From Bacteroidales bacterium (GTDB lineage Bacteria > Bacteroidota > Bacteroidia > Bacteroidales > UBA932), in assembly GCA_017962235.1 (NCBI GenBank), contig JAGCVS010000018.1, positions 62,001 through 126,000 of the forward strand: DNA of 64,000 bases, in the 5' to 3' direction. The notes under the pieces were generated by a model. That model had not been told where the DNA came from, did no database searches, and saw nothing but the letters and a program-made list of their open reading frames with translations. The number at the start of each line of letters is the position of its first letter. The stretch's first letter is position 1. Made by a program: the position numbers and the translations under genes. Below are positions 35,977 through 45,105 of this stretch, piece after piece.

Positions 35977-36195
35977 TTACTCAGCTTCGGGAGCCTTGTA
36001 GTCGTTCTTGTATTCAGGGTTTACGAGAATGCGGCCGCAATACTCGCAAACGATGATTTTCTTACCCTGGATGATGTCCAGCTTGCGCTGCGGAGGAATC
36101 TGGTTGAAGCAGCCGCCGCAAGCTTCGCGCTCTATGGTGACAACTGCCAGATGGTTCTTGGCGGCACCGCGCACGCGGCTGTAAGCCACCAGCAT
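35977..36195 (-). CDS. C-terminal zinc-ribbon part of a split CdsZ-like protein
   Basis: 72 residues containing a C4 zinc ribbon, CGGCFNQIPPQRKLDIIQGKKIIVCEYCGRIL (CxxC...CxxC). In related Bacteroidetes proteins this domain is the C-terminus of a single coiled-coil protein. Here it follows an in-frame TAG (36201-36199) with only CGT between the TAG and an ATG at 36195, so translation could restart there. The frame is identical to the upstream part (distance divisible by three). It may be made by reinitiation, by readthrough, or not at all. Confidence 0.8.
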   Translation of the reverse strand: MLVAYSRVRGAAKNHLAVVTIEREACGGCFNQIPPQRKLDIIQGKKIIVCEYCGRILVNPEYKNDYKAPEAE

Positions 36196-36198
36196 ACG

Positions 36199-36819
36199 CT
36201 AGTCTATCTTCTTCTCGAGCTCTGCCTTCTCTGCCTGGAGTTTCTCCTCAGCGGCAGCGGTCTCCTCTATGATGGTCTCGAGCTCTTTCTTCTTCTCTTC
36301 CAGATTGGCCTCAAAGATGCCCAGACGCTCACGGGTAGCAGCTATCAGCTCGCGCTTCTCTTCCAGGTCGCGCTCGCACTCGCCGATGCGCTTCTCGCAT
36401 ACCTGCTGCTCCAGTGACTGATACTCTATCTCCTTGCCCAGGGACTCGTATTCGCGGTTGTTCTTTACGTTGTCCTGCTGCTTGGTATACTTCTCAATCA
36501 GCATACCGGCCTCTTCTATGGAGTGCTTGTATTCTGCTTTCTTCTTCTCTATCTGCTCGATATCGGCCTCTGCATTGGCTATGCGGGTGTTCAGACATGC
36601 AACCTCGTCTTCCAGATCCTGCACTTCCAGCGGGAGTTCGCCGCGCTGCAGGTGGATTTTATCGATGGCGGTATCTTTAAGCTGTATCTGGTAAAGGGTG
36701 CGCAGTTTCTCGTCCATAGTGATGCCGTCTGCATCGCTCACGCTCTTAGCCACGGACACGAAAGTCTCCCTTTCGTCGATAGGGGTAATCATTGTGGGTT
36801 TTACCTTCTTTGTTGCCAT
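36199..36819 (-). CDS. N-terminal coiled-coil part of a split CdsZ-like zinc-ribbon protein
   Basis: 206 residues, mostly heptad-like coiled coil rich in Glu, Lys and Leu (KLRTLYQIQLKDTAIDKIHLQRGELPLEVQDLEDEV...). This matches the N-terminal part of the putative CdsZ/C4 zinc-ribbon family, usually next to a Nif3-type gene, as here. The frame ends at TAG after ...AELEKKID, then continues in the same frame as R-MLVAYSRVRG..., which aligns with the normal joining sequence. The family is usually about 250-280 residues as one chain. The ATG at 36819 (MATKKVKPT) is preferred to an upstream TTG. It may be a nonsense mutation, a sequencing error or a recoded codon. Confidence 0.85.
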   Translation of the reverse strand: MATKKVKPTMITPIDERETFVSVAKSVSDADGITMDEKLRTLYQIQLKDTAIDKIHLQRGELPLEVQDLEDEVACLNTRIANAEADIEQIEKKKAEYKHSIEEAGMLIEKYTKQQDNVKNNREYESLGKEIEYQSLEQQVCEKRIGECERDLEEKRELIAATRERLGIFEANLEEKKKELETIIEETAAAEEKLQAEKAELEKKID

Positions 36820-36824
36820 AAGCC

Positions 36825-37586
36825 TCAAAAGTAATGTATTGGGTTATTGTCTTTTTTTGTTCGCAGAATTGCAAAGGTACAGTTTTTTTCTTCAAGTACC
36901 GAAATTAGTTTGTCAACTATGTCGATTTCGCTCTCGAAGTGCCCGATATCCAGCACCATAAAGCCCTTTTCAGTGAAGAATTGATGGTAGCTCAGATCGC
37001 CGCAGATGTATGCCTGCGCGCCGCTTTCAAGGGCATCGTCTATCATGGAGCCGCCGCTGCCGCTGCACAGCGCCACCTTTTGTACCGGGCCCTCTATCGG
37101 TGCGGAGCAGCGCAGCCCTTTGAGCGAAAATACCCACTTGACATGGGCGATGAATTCCGATGCCGGCATCGGCTTGGGCAGATTCCCCACAAGGCCGAAG
37201 CCGTCGGCGGACAGCGGCGTGCAGTCGCAAAGCCCCAGACGGGCCGCCATCAGGGTGTTGACGCCGCCCTCTGCCTTATCGGCATTGGTGTGGGCGGCAT
37301 ACACGGCTATGTCGTGCTTTATGGCCAGCGTTATCGCGGAGCCCAGGAAACACTCCGGCGCGATGCGCTTAACTCCGCGGAATATCAGCGGATGGTGCGT
37401 CACAACCATGTTGGCGCCGCGCTCCACCGCCTCCTCAATCAGCTCCGGAGTGCAGTCGAAGCCCACCAGGACTCCCTTGACCTCGGCGTCCGGGCTGCCT
37501 ATGCAAAGCCCCGTGTTGTCCCACTCGGCCGCCGTATCCAGCGGGGCGAACTCCTCTATTATGCGTGCTACGTCCCTGACTTTCAT
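36825..37586 (-). CDS. Nif3-like dinuclear metal centre protein (YbgI/YqfO family)
   Basis: A 253-residue protein. Metal-binding motifs of the family: MVVTHHPLIFRG (His pair), YAAHTNADKAEGGVN and ICGDLSYHQFF plus LDIGHFESE (His and Glu near the C-terminus). Known members form hexameric toroids with a di-metal site; often annotated as GTP cyclohydrolase 1 type 2, but the true substrate is not settled. Length equals the short form (no inserted PII-like domain). It precedes the zinc-ribbon protein by five bases, the usual pairing. Confidence 0.92.
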   Translation of the reverse strand: MKVRDVARIIEEFAPLDTAAEWDNTGLCIGSPDAEVKGVLVGFDCTPELIEEAVERGANMVVTHHPLIFRGVKRIAPECFLGSAITLAIKHDIAVYAAHTNADKAEGGVNTLMAARLGLCDCTPLSADGFGLVGNLPKPMPASEFIAHVKWVFSLKGLRCSAPIEGPVQKVALCSGSGGSMIDDALESGAQAYICGDLSYHQFFTEKGFMVLDIGHFESEIDIVDKLISVLEEKNCTFAILRTKKDNNPIHYF

Positions 37587-37589
37587 AAG

Positions 37590-37907
37590 CTAAATTTCGT
37601 CGTGGACCTGCTGCAGCATGTCGCGAACATTCTTCAGTCGCAGCAGCACGTCGGCGCGGGTGTCCTCTCCGGTGGTGTTCTTGCGCATGGCCTTGGCAGC
37701 CCCCTCCAGGGTCATGCCGCGGTCTTTGATGTAGTAATGGAGCTTCTTGAAGGTCTCCACATCTTCTGGAGAGAAGAGGCGGTTGCCCTTCTTGTTGCGC
37801 ATGGGGTTAATCAGCTCGGGATAGGTGTTGGACCAGAAACGGACGGCGGATGTGCTCTCGCCCAGGATTTCGGCCACCTCGCCGATTGTGTAACATATCT
37901 TTGCCAT
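37590..37907 (-). CDS. MerR-family transcriptional regulator
   Basis: A 105-residue DNA-binding protein: KICYTIGEVAEILGESTSAVRFWSNTYPELINPMRNKKGNRLFSPEDVETFKKLHYYIKDRGMTLEGA is a winged helix-turn-helix of the MerR type, followed by a short helix. It lacks the long effector-binding domain and has no cysteines placed for metal sensing, so the signal is unknown. ATG at 37907 (MAKICYT) is preferred to a start seven codons upstream. It lies between the LytM and Nif3 genes in a colinear run. Confidence 0.9.
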   Translation of the reverse strand: MAKICYTIGEVAEILGESTSAVRFWSNTYPELINPMRNKKGNRLFSPEDVETFKKLHYYIKDRGMTLEGAAKAMRKNTTGEDTRADVLLRLKNVRDMLQQVHDEI

Positions 37908-37934
37908 ATACGTAGAAATAATTCTCAAATATAA

Positions 37935-38906
37935 TCAATCCAGTGATTGTCCGGTAGTGTTTGCCAAAATCAGCATGTCGCTGTATGCAGAGGGGGACAG
38001 CGAGCCAAAGAAATAGTTCACCGGATCCACCGCACGGCCCCTCTTGCGCACCTCGTAGTGGAGCGCCGTTGAGAACGACTGCCCCGAATTGCCCACGCGG
38101 CCTATCACCTTGCCGCGGGTAACCTTCTGGTTGATTGCCACATATACGTCGCTCAGATGGGCGTAGGTGGTGCGCAGGTCGCCGCCGTGGTCTATGGTAA
38201 CCATGTTGCCCAGCCCCTTGCCCTGGTGCAGCACCTCAACCACGGTGCCGGAGCCGGTGGCCATCACCTCTGTGCCGTAGGGAGCCATCAGGTCTATGCC
38301 GGTGTGGGTGGATATCGTCTTGAAGAACGGGTTCACCTTCTTGCCGGTGGTGGCGCCGGTGCGGGCAATCGCAAAGTCGTTCAGAGGTATCACGGAGGGG
38401 AAGTTGTCCTTCTTGAACGATTCGTCTGCCAGACGGTCGTTTATGGCGCGTATCTGCCGGTCTATCTGGGCCGCAGTGTGCGACAGATTGTCCAGCGCCT
38501 CGCCGGAGGATGCTATCAGCTCTTCCTCAGAGCTGTTCAGGAATGCTTCCAGCTCCATCTCCTCCTCCGCACCGCTTCCCAGCAGCCCCTCCGTGGAGGG
38601 CGGGTCCACGTTGAAGATGTTGTGGTAAATCTGGTTGTCACGCGCCTCCAGGCCGTCCAGCACGTCATCCACCAGCTGGCTGCGCTCCAGCAGATTGTTG
38701 TAATACTCCTGCAGGTAGCTGTTCTCCGCCTCCAGCGCCTTCTCCGTGCGGTTGCTGTACAGGAACGTGAACGCCACGTAGAACAGCAGGGCAAAGAAGA
38801 TGCCGCCGGCCAGATGCCGCCCCACCGCCTCCAGCAGTGCCGACAGGCGCGAACGCTCTATGAAAGAGCCGCTCTTCTTGTTGAATATGAACAGTTTGGG
38901 GCGCAT
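37935..38906 (-). CDS. M23/LytM-domain protein, probably degenerate (dLytM)
   Basis: A 323-residue protein with one N-terminal membrane helix (AGGIFFALLFYVAFTFLY), a coiled coil (KALEAENSYLQEYYNNLLERSQLVDDVLDGLE) and a C-terminal M23 domain (STHTGIDLMAPYGTEVMATGSGTVVEV). The zinc ligands His and Asp of HxxxD (HTGID) are present, but the usual HxH near the end reads ALHYEV: the zinc His remains while the catalytic His is Ala. Degenerate LytM proteins such as EnvC and NlpD are known to activate cell-wall amidases rather than cut themselves, a plausible role here. It is eight bases downstream of a second LytM gene with an intact motif. Confidence 0.88.
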   Translation of the reverse strand: MRPKLFIFNKKSGSFIERSRLSALLEAVGRHLAGGIFFALLFYVAFTFLYSNRTEKALEAENSYLQEYYNNLLERSQLVDDVLDGLEARDNQIYHNIFNVDPPSTEGLLGSGAEEEMELEAFLNSSEEELIASSGEALDNLSHTAAQIDRQIRAINDRLADESFKKDNFPSVIPLNDFAIARTGATTGKKVNPFFKTISTHTGIDLMAPYGTEVMATGSGTVVEVLHQGKGLGNMVTIDHGGDLRTTYAHLSDVYVAINQKVTRGKVIGRVGNSGQSFSTALHYEVRKRGRAVDPVNYFFGSLSPSAYSDMLILANTTGQSLD

Positions 38907-38913
38907 GTCAGTT

Positions 38914-39900
38914 TTATTTCTTGGAACTTTTGGAGGTCGCGGCCTTGGGAGCCGGAGTCACCATGGTCATGTATGTCTTTGCCGGTATCGTCTTGTCAAA
39001 ATAGTTCCACGGGTTCACCTGATGATTCTTGTAAAGCACCTCGTAATGCAGATGGGGGCCGGTGGCGCGTCCGCTGCGCCCCATGGTGGCTATCTGGTCG
39101 CCGCGATGCACAACCTGCCCCGGCTCCACGTTGGCGCCGTCCAGGTGTCCGTAGCGGGTGGAATATCCGAATCCGTGGTCTATGTCAATCACATTGCCGT
39201 AGCCGTGGTAGTTGTAGCGCACTTCTCGCACCACGCCGTCTGCCGCGGCATAGATCGGAGTCCCCTTGGGGCCGGCGATGTCGGTACCGCTGTGGAATAT
39301 CACGTAGCCGAAAACGGGATGCAGACGGTATCCGAAGGGTGATGTAATCTGGATGCCCTTGCCCGGGCACACTGGCATCAGGCTGGGAACGCACTTGGCC
39401 ATATCCTCCATCCGCATAGCCACCTTCTCTATATCGTCGTAAGACTTGGACTGCAGATAGGTGCGCATTTCAATGACATCCTGCCGCGAGGCCGATTTCT
39501 CCAGCGTCTCAGCGCTCCGGTATTTCGCAAACCCGGCATAGCGGTCGGGGGCGTCATAGCCGGCGTCTCGCACCTCGGTGGGGAGTTCGTCCATGCCAAA
39601 GATGGGGCGGTACACGGTATTGTCGCGCATCTGCAGCTCTTCCAGACGCTCCTGCTGCGGCGCCACCCGCTGCCCGGCGTGGTTTATCATGTCCGCCAGC
39701 AGGGAGTTGTTGTTCTCCAGCACCATCTGCTTCAGGCTGGGAACGCCCAGGATGTTGTTCACCACCAGCACATACGCCGCGCACAGCACAAGCCCCAGCG
39801 CAGCCGAGAGGGCGATGCTTCTCAAATGCGCCTTGAACGGGACCTTGTGAGGCTCGTAACTCTGCGTGTCAGAATTATATATGTATTTGCCGGAAGCCAT
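38914..39900 (-). CDS. M23-family (LytM) metallo-endopeptidase
   Basis: A 328-residue membrane-anchored protein: N-terminal cytoplasmic stretch, helix about 28-52 (LRSIALSAALGLVLCAAYVLVV), a coiled coil (QERLEELQMRDNTVYRP...), and an M23 domain with both zinc motifs intact: FHSGTDIAGPKG (HxxxD) and GPHLHYEV (HxH). Expected to cleave peptide cross-bridges in peptidoglycan at the periplasmic side. The next gene encodes a related protein whose HxH is changed, so the two may work as an enzyme and regulator pair. Divergent from alaS. Confidence 0.93.
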   Translation of the reverse strand: MASGKYIYNSDTQSYEPHKVPFKAHLRSIALSAALGLVLCAAYVLVVNNILGVPSLKQMVLENNNSLLADMINHAGQRVAPQQERLEELQMRDNTVYRPIFGMDELPTEVRDAGYDAPDRYAGFAKYRSAETLEKSASRQDVIEMRTYLQSKSYDDIEKVAMRMEDMAKCVPSLMPVCPGKGIQITSPFGYRLHPVFGYVIFHSGTDIAGPKGTPIYAAADGVVREVRYNYHGYGNVIDIDHGFGYSTRYGHLDGANVEPGQVVHRGDQIATMGRSGRATGPHLHYEVLYKNHQVNPWNYFDKTIPAKTYMTMVTPAPKAATSKSSKK

Positions 39901-39907
39901 TTTACTG

Positions 39908-39915
39908 CAAATTTA
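39908..39915 (-). promoter_or_regulatory. -7 box TAAATTTG for the LytM operon
   Basis: Minus-strand TAAATTTG seven bases upstream of the ATG at 39900; implies a very short leader. No convincing -33 box. Confidence 0.5.
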
Positions 39916-39935
39916 AAAAATTTGATTTTATCCAC

Positions 39936-39943
39936 TATCTTTG
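39936..39943 (+). promoter_or_regulatory. -7 box TATCTTTG for alaS
   Basis: Exact TAnnTTTG match about 48 bases before the alaS ATG (39992). The 91-base gap between the divergent LytM and alaS genes holds both -7 boxes and nothing else that I can see. Confidence 0.55.
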
Positions 39944-39991
39944 TGGGTTAATTACACTATTATCGGTATAAAACATAACGCTCATCATAAA

Positions 39992-42607
39992 ATGACTTCG
40001 AAGGAAATCAGAAAGACCTTTTTGGACTTTTTCGCATCCAAGGGACACACCGTTGTTCCCTCCGCACCCATGGTGGTCAAGAACGACCCCACGCTGATGT
40101 TTACCAACGCCGGCATGAACCAGTTCAAGGAGTGGTTCCTGGGCAATGCACAGCCCAAATACCCCCGCGCCACCGACACCCAGAAATGCCTCCGCGTGAG
40201 CGGCAAGCACAACGACCTGGAGGAAGTGGGCCACGACACCTACCACCACACCATGTTCGAGATGCTGGGCAACTGGAGCTTTGGCGATTATTTCAAGAAG
40301 GAGGCGATTGGATGGGCCTGGGAACTGCTCACAGAGGTGTACAAGCTGGACAAGAGCCGCCTCTACGCCACCGTGTTCGAGGGTTACGCACCCGACGGAC
40401 TGGAGATGGATGCTGAGGCTAAGGGCTACTGGCAGCAGTACCTGCCGGACGACCACATCCTGCTGGGCAACAAGCACGACAATTTCTGGGAGATGGGCGA
40501 CACCGGCCCCTGCGGCCCCTGCAGCGAGATTCACATTGACCTGCGCGACGAGGCGGAAATAGCTGCCAAGCCGGGCGCAGAGCTGGTGAACGAAGGCCAC
40601 CCGCTGGTGATTGAGATATGGAACCTGGTGTTCATGCAGTACAACCGCAAAGCCAACGGCACTCTGGAGAACCTCCCCGCCCGCCACATCGATACCGGCA
40701 TGGGCTTCGAGCGCCTCTGCATGGCGCTCCAGGGCAAGAAGAGCAACTACGACACCGACGTGTTCACCGGCATGATAAGCGCTATCGCGGCCCTCTGTGG
40801 CAAAGAGTATAACGAGAGCGAGCAGACCGCCGTGGCCATGCGCGTTATCGCAGACCACATCCGCGCCATCAGCTTCTCCATTGCAGACGGACAGCTGCCC
40901 AGCAACAACAAGGCTGGCTATGTGATCCGCCGCATCCTGCGCCGCGCGGTGCGTTACGGCTACACCTTCCTCGATTTCAAGGAGCCGTTCCTCTGCCTGC
41001 TGGTGCCCACCCTGGTGGCCGAGATGGGAGATGCATTCCCCGAGCTGCGCGCTCAGCAGACCCTGATTACCCGCGTAATCAAAGAGGAGGAGGATGCATT
41101 CCTGCGCACTCTGGACAAGGGTATCCGCCTGATGGACTCCATCATGGAGAAGAGCAAGGACACCAAGGTTATCAGCGGCGTGGACGCCTTCACGCTGTAC
41201 GATACCTTTGGCTTCCCCATTGACCTGAGCGAGCTGATTGCCCGTGAGAACGGCTACAAGATAGACCTTGCAGAGTTCAACGTAGAGCTGGAGAAGCAGA
41301 AGAACCGCGCCCGCAACGCCACAGCAATAGAGACTGGCGACTGGGTGGAGCTGCTGCACGACACGGAATGCGAGTTCGTGGGATACGATATGCTGGAATG
41401 TGACGCCCACATTGTGAAATACCGCAACGTGAAGGCCAAGGGCAAGGAGCAGATCCAGATAGTTCTGGACCGCACCCCCTTCTATGCCGAGATGGGCGGC
41501 GAGGTTGGCGACACCGGCGAGATTATCTCTTCAGAGGGCGAGCGCATCGAGGTGCTGAACACCATCAAGGAGAACGGTCTGGCGATACACCTGGTGGACA
41601 GGCTGCCCGCAGACCCTTCTGCCGACTTTACCGCCAAGGTAGATGCCGAACGCCGTACCAACATTGCCAACAACCACACCGCGACCCACCTGCTGCACTT
41701 TGCACTGCGCAAGATACTGGGTACTCACGTGGAACAGAAGGGTTCATACGTGGGTGCGGCATCGTTCCGCTTTGACTTCTCTCATTATGAGAAGGTCTCC
41801 AAGGAGACTTTGGACAAGGTGGAGCGCATGGTTAACCAGCTCATCCGCGCCAACGCTCCGCTGGAGGAGTTCCGCGAAATCAGCATAGATGAAGCCCGCA
41901 GCCGCGGCGCCATGGCGCTGTTCGGAGAGAAATACGGCGACAAGGTCCGCATGATTAAGTTTGGTGATTCCACCGAGCTTTGCGGCGGCTGCCACGCATC
42001 CGCAACGGGCAACATCGGTTACTTCAGAATCCTCTCAGAGAGCGCCGTGGCTGCGGGCGTACGCCGCATCGAGGCCACCACCGGCATCAACGCAGAGCTC
42101 TCTGTGGATATGATGGAGGATATTCTGGAGAAGGTGCGCGCAATGTTCAACAACGCCGGCGACCCCGCTGCCGCAATCGGCCGCATCATAGAGGAGAACG
42201 AGCAGTACAAGCGCTCTTTCGAGGCTATCCAGAAAGAGAAGATGGCCGATATGAAGGCCTCAGTGCTCAAGGCGGGCGAGAAGGCGGGCAACATTACCCT
42301 CTATACCCTCACCGAGTGCCCTTCCATGGACATAGCCAAGAGCATCGCCCACGAGATTCACGGAGAAGTGTCTTCCGCAGCCTTCGTGGCCGCCTTTGAA
42401 TCGGCAGACCATAAGCCGTGCCTGGTAATGATGTATACAGACGACCTCGTGGCCGCAGGTCACGACGCCGGCCGCGACATCCGCATGGCGGCTCAGTCCA
42501 TCCAGGGTGGCGGCGGAGGACAGAAGTTCCTCGCCACCGCCGGTGGCAAGAATGTTGCAGGTCTTCCCAAGGCCCTCGCCAAACTCAAAGAACTGGCCAC
42601 CGCATAA
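39992..42607 (+). CDS. alaS: Alanyl-tRNA synthetase
   Basis: An 871-residue class II synthetase, normal length. The start [46 protein letters not shown] is the family N-terminus; the longer open frame upstream is not. Further marks: [49 protein letters not shown]-type region ([11 protein letters not shown]), the editing domain zinc motifs ([25 protein letters not shown] with Hxxx[10 protein letters not shown]) and the C-terminal C-Ala domain ending [20 protein letters not shown] ([15 protein letters not shown]). Monocistronic promoter upstream; the permease-Fmt gene follows after 21 bases. Confidence 0.98.
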   Translation: MTSKEIRKTFLDFFASKGHTVVPSAPMVVKNDPTLMFTNAGMNQFKEWFLGNAQPKYPRATDTQKCLRVSGKHNDLEEVGHDTYHHTMFEMLGNWSFGDYFKKEAIGWAWELLTEVYKLDKSRLYATVFEGYAPDGLEMDAEAKGYWQQYLPDDHILLGNKHDNFWEMGDTGPCGPCSEIHIDLRDEAEIAAKPGAELVNEGHPLVIEIWNLVFMQYNRKANGTLENLPARHIDTGMGFERLCMALQGKKSNYDTDVFTGMISAIAALCGKEYNESEQTAVAMRVIADHIRAISFSIADGQLPSNNKAGYVIRRILRRAVRYGYTFLDFKEPFLCLLVPTLVAEMGDAFPELRAQQTLITRVIKEEEDAFLRTLDKGIRLMDSIMEKSKDTKVISGVDAFTLYDTFGFPIDLSELIARENGYKIDLAEFNVELEKQKNRARNATAIETGDWVELLHDTECEFVGYDMLECDAHIVKYRNVKAKGKEQIQIVLDRTPFYAEMGGEVGDTGEIISSEGERIEVLNTIKENGLAIHLVDRLPADPSADFTAKVDAERRTNIANNHTATHLLHFALRKILGTHVEQKGSYVGAASFRFDFSHYEKVSKETLDKVERMVNQLIRANAPLEEFREISIDEARSRGAMALFGEKYGDKVRMIKFGDSTELCGGCHASATGNIGYFRILSESAVAAGVRRIEATTGINAELSVDMMEDILEKVRAMFNNAGDPAAAIGRIIEENEQYKRSFEAIQKEKMADMKASVLKAGEKAGNITLYTLTECPSMDIAKSIAHEIHGEVSSAAFVAAFESADHKPCLVMMYTDDLVAAGHDAGRDIRMAAQSIQGGGGGQKFLATAGGKNVAGLPKALAKLKELATA

Positions 42608-42628
42608 CACCTTCCCGACCCCCGGCCG

Positions 42629-45061
42629 ATGAAGCGACTAGACAGATACGTACTCACCTCCTTTCTGGGACCGTTCATACTGACGTTCTCCATAGTGCTG
42701 TTCATCCTTGCGATGCAGTTCCTGTGGCTCTACATAGATGAGCTGGTGGGTAAAGGTCTGTCATTCGGGGTCATCATGGAGTTCATGGCGTGGGGAAGCG
42801 CCACGCTGCTGCCGCTGGTGCTGCCGCTGGCCACCCTGCTGGCCTCCATCATGACGCTGGGCGGCATGGGAGAGAACAACGAGCTGCTGGCCATCAAGAG
42901 CGCCGGCATCTCGCTGGAGAGGGTGCTGCGCCCCCTGGTTGTGGTGGCGGTGCTCATCTCCATCGGCGCCTTCTTCATCTCGAATGACCTGATTCCGGTG
43001 GCGTACAAGAAGATTTACGCGCTTCGCGACGATATCGGCCGCACCAAGAGCGTGATTAAAATCCCCACCGGCACCTTTTACGACGGTATAGACGGTTATA
43101 TCCTCCGCGTAGACCATAACGATGACGAAACGGGGCTGATGCACGACATCATGGTGTACGACCACACCACCGGCCTGGGCAACACCCGCCTCACGGTGGC
43201 CGACTCCGGTTCCATCCGGGTTACCAACGAGGGGGCCACGATTGTGTTCCAGCTGTTCAACGGCACCTCATACCAGGAAGAGAACATATACCGTTCGCGC
43301 GACACGACCCTCAAGCAGGACATCGTGAGGTTTGAAGAGCAGACCATGCTCGTATCCCGCGACGACTACTCTTTCGAGCGCGGCGACGAGGACCGCTTTG
43401 GCAACGAAATCATGTCCAAGAACCTCAAGCAGCTCACCCACGACCGCGATTCCCTGGCCCTTGAGTTTGTGGACGTACGGCCCTCCAACATCCGCCGTTT
43501 CGTATACTCCAACTCCCACCGGAACATGAACCAGCTGGACACCAGCATGAGTGCATACAACAAGCTGGGAGATGGCATCGGATGGGACTTCAAGGCATGG
43601 AAAGACAGCGTTATGACCGCCCGTAACTCCCGCGACCTGGAACTCACCCAGCATGCGCTGGAAAGCGTGGAGACGGAAAAGGCGGCGCTGGCGGACTACG
43701 ACCGCAATACATACCGGTACGTCTCGCCCATCCGCAAGATGACCATAGAGGAGTACCGCAAGTTCACCCTCTCGCTGGCCTGCCTGCTGTTCTTCTTTAT
43801 CGGAGCGCCGCTGGGCAGCATCCTGCGCAAGGGCGGCCTTGGCACGCCGGTTATCGTATCGTCCCTGATCTTCATGCTCTACTGGGTGGTGGACATCAGC
43901 GGCAAGAAGCTGGCGCGCGACGGCGCCATGTCGCCCTTCGGAGGCGCCTTCATATCGTCGGCCGTGCTGTTCCCTGTGGGCATGCTGCTGCTGTGGGCAG
44001 CCATCCGTGAGAAGTCAATCAACTTTGGCATGATAAAATACAGGTTCGGCCTGTTCACCAAGAAGGTGGGCAAGATTGTCCGCAAGGCGCTGAGTTACTT
44101 CAAGAAGAACCGCGGCATCATCAAGGTGGTTTACATGGGTACGCCGGAGTTCGCCGTTGGGCCGCTCAAGGCGCTCATGGAGAACGAATACGATATTGTG
44201 GGCGTGGTCACCGTGCCGGACAAGCAGAGCGGCCGCGGCCTCAAGGTGAACCAGAGCGCCGTGAAGCAGTTCGCCCTGGAGAAGGGTCTGCCGCTGCTGC
44301 AGCCGGTATCGCTCAAAGACCCGGAGTTCCTCGCACAACTCAAGGCGCTGGGTGCCGACATGTTTGTGGTGGTGGCATTCCGCATGCTGCCGCGCGAAGT
44401 GTGGGAGATGCCGCGCCTGGGCACCTTTAACCTGCATGCATCGCTGCTGCCGCGCTACCGTGGCGCCGCCCCCATCAACTGGGCCATCATCAACGGCGAG
44501 AAGCAGACGGGCGTGACCACATTCCTGATAGACGAGCAGATAGACACAGGCCGCATACTGTTCAGCGAGAGCTGCATGATAGAGGAATACGACACTGCCG
44601 GCAGCCTCTCGGAGAAACTCTGCACCATTGGCAGCGCGCTGGTTGTGAAAACCGCCGACGCCCTTTCCCGCGGCAAGGCCAAACCGCAGGAGCAGGACAC
44701 CTTCTCCCGCATCCTGCCGGCGCCCAAGATCACCAAGGAGACCTGCCATATCGACTGGAGCATAGAGGGCTACCGCATCGTGAACCTGATCCGCGGCCTG
44801 GCCCCTTCACCGGCGGCATACACCACCATTGTGAACAACGGCGCCGAAACCACCATGAAGATATTCGAGGCGTACGTTTATATGGACGATGAACCCGCTG
44901 CGCCCGGCACCGTGATAACCGACGGCAAGAGCTATCTGGGCATCGCCACCGGCAGCCACACCGTGCGCCTGCTGGACGTACAGCTGGCCGGCAAGAAACG
45001 CATGGATATCGCCGACTTCTTGCGCGGCTGGCGCCCCGGCGATGACTGCAAGTTTGTGTAG
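42629..45061 (+). CDS. LptF/LptG-type permease fused to methionyl-tRNA formyltransferase
   Basis: One 810-residue frame with two unrelated enzymes. Residues about 1-460: LptF/G permease with N-terminal helices (VLTSFLGPFILTFSIVLFILAMQF; GSATLLPLVLPLATLLASIMTL), a large periplasmic jellyroll-type region, and C-terminal helices (FTLSLACLLFFFIGAPLGSILRKGGLGTPVIVSSLIFMLYWVVDI). Family role: part of LptB2FG, which extracts LPS from the inner membrane. Residues about 499-810: complete Fmt (VVYMGTPEFAVGPL; NLHASLLPRYRGAAPINWAIINGE with the SLLPxYRG motif and catalytic Asn/His; FLIDEQIDTG; C-terminal domain), which formylates Met-tRNA for initiation. A basic linker (KKVGKIVRKALSYFKKNRG) follows the last helix, placing Fmt in the cytoplasm. 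I see no stop or frame break. A GTG at the first Fmt strand could allow separate translation. Confidence 0.9.
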   Translation: MKRLDRYVLTSFLGPFILTFSIVLFILAMQFLWLYIDELVGKGLSFGVIMEFMAWGSATLLPLVLPLATLLASIMTLGGMGENNELLAIKSAGISLERVLRPLVVVAVLISIGAFFISNDLIPVAYKKIYALRDDIGRTKSVIKIPTGTFYDGIDGYILRVDHNDDETGLMHDIMVYDHTTGLGNTRLTVADSGSIRVTNEGATIVFQLFNGTSYQEENIYRSRDTTLKQDIVRFEEQTMLVSRDDYSFERGDEDRFGNEIMSKNLKQLTHDRDSLALEFVDVRPSNIRRFVYSNSHRNMNQLDTSMSAYNKLGDGIGWDFKAWKDSVMTARNSRDLELTQHALESVETEKAALADYDRNTYRYVSPIRKMTIEEYRKFTLSLACLLFFFIGAPLGSILRKGGLGTPVIVSSLIFMLYWVVDISGKKLARDGAMSPFGGAFISSAVLFPVGMLLLWAAIREKSINFGMIKYRFGLFTKKVGKIVRKALSYFKKNRGIIKVVYMGTPEFAVGPLKALMENEYDIVGVVTVPDKQSGRGLKVNQSAVKQFALEKGLPLLQPVSLKDPEFLAQLKALGADMFVVVAFRMLPREVWEMPRLGTFNLHASLLPRYRGAAPINWAIINGEKQTGVTTFLIDEQIDTGRILFSESCMIEEYDTAGSLSEKLCTIGSALVVKTADALSRGKAKPQEQDTFSRILPAPKITKETCHIDWSIEGYRIVNLIRGLAPSPAAYTTIVNNGAETTMKIFEAYVYMDDEPAAPGTVITDGKSYLGIATGSHTVRLLDVQLAGKKRMDIADFLRGWRPGDDCKFV

Positions 45062-45105
45062 GACACGGGGATAACGGCGCGATGACGCACAGAAATAACC
45101 CAGGC

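Noticed and set aside
35977..36819. Genome-wide recoding of TAG to an amino acid
   Set aside because: TAG ends glyA, galE, fabF, the DUF3098 gene, thiamine pyrophosphokinase and others at the expected lengths, so TAG is a normal stop here.
39935..41410. 491-codon minus-strand frame inside alaS
   Set aside because: Antisense shadow of a certain gene; no domain features.
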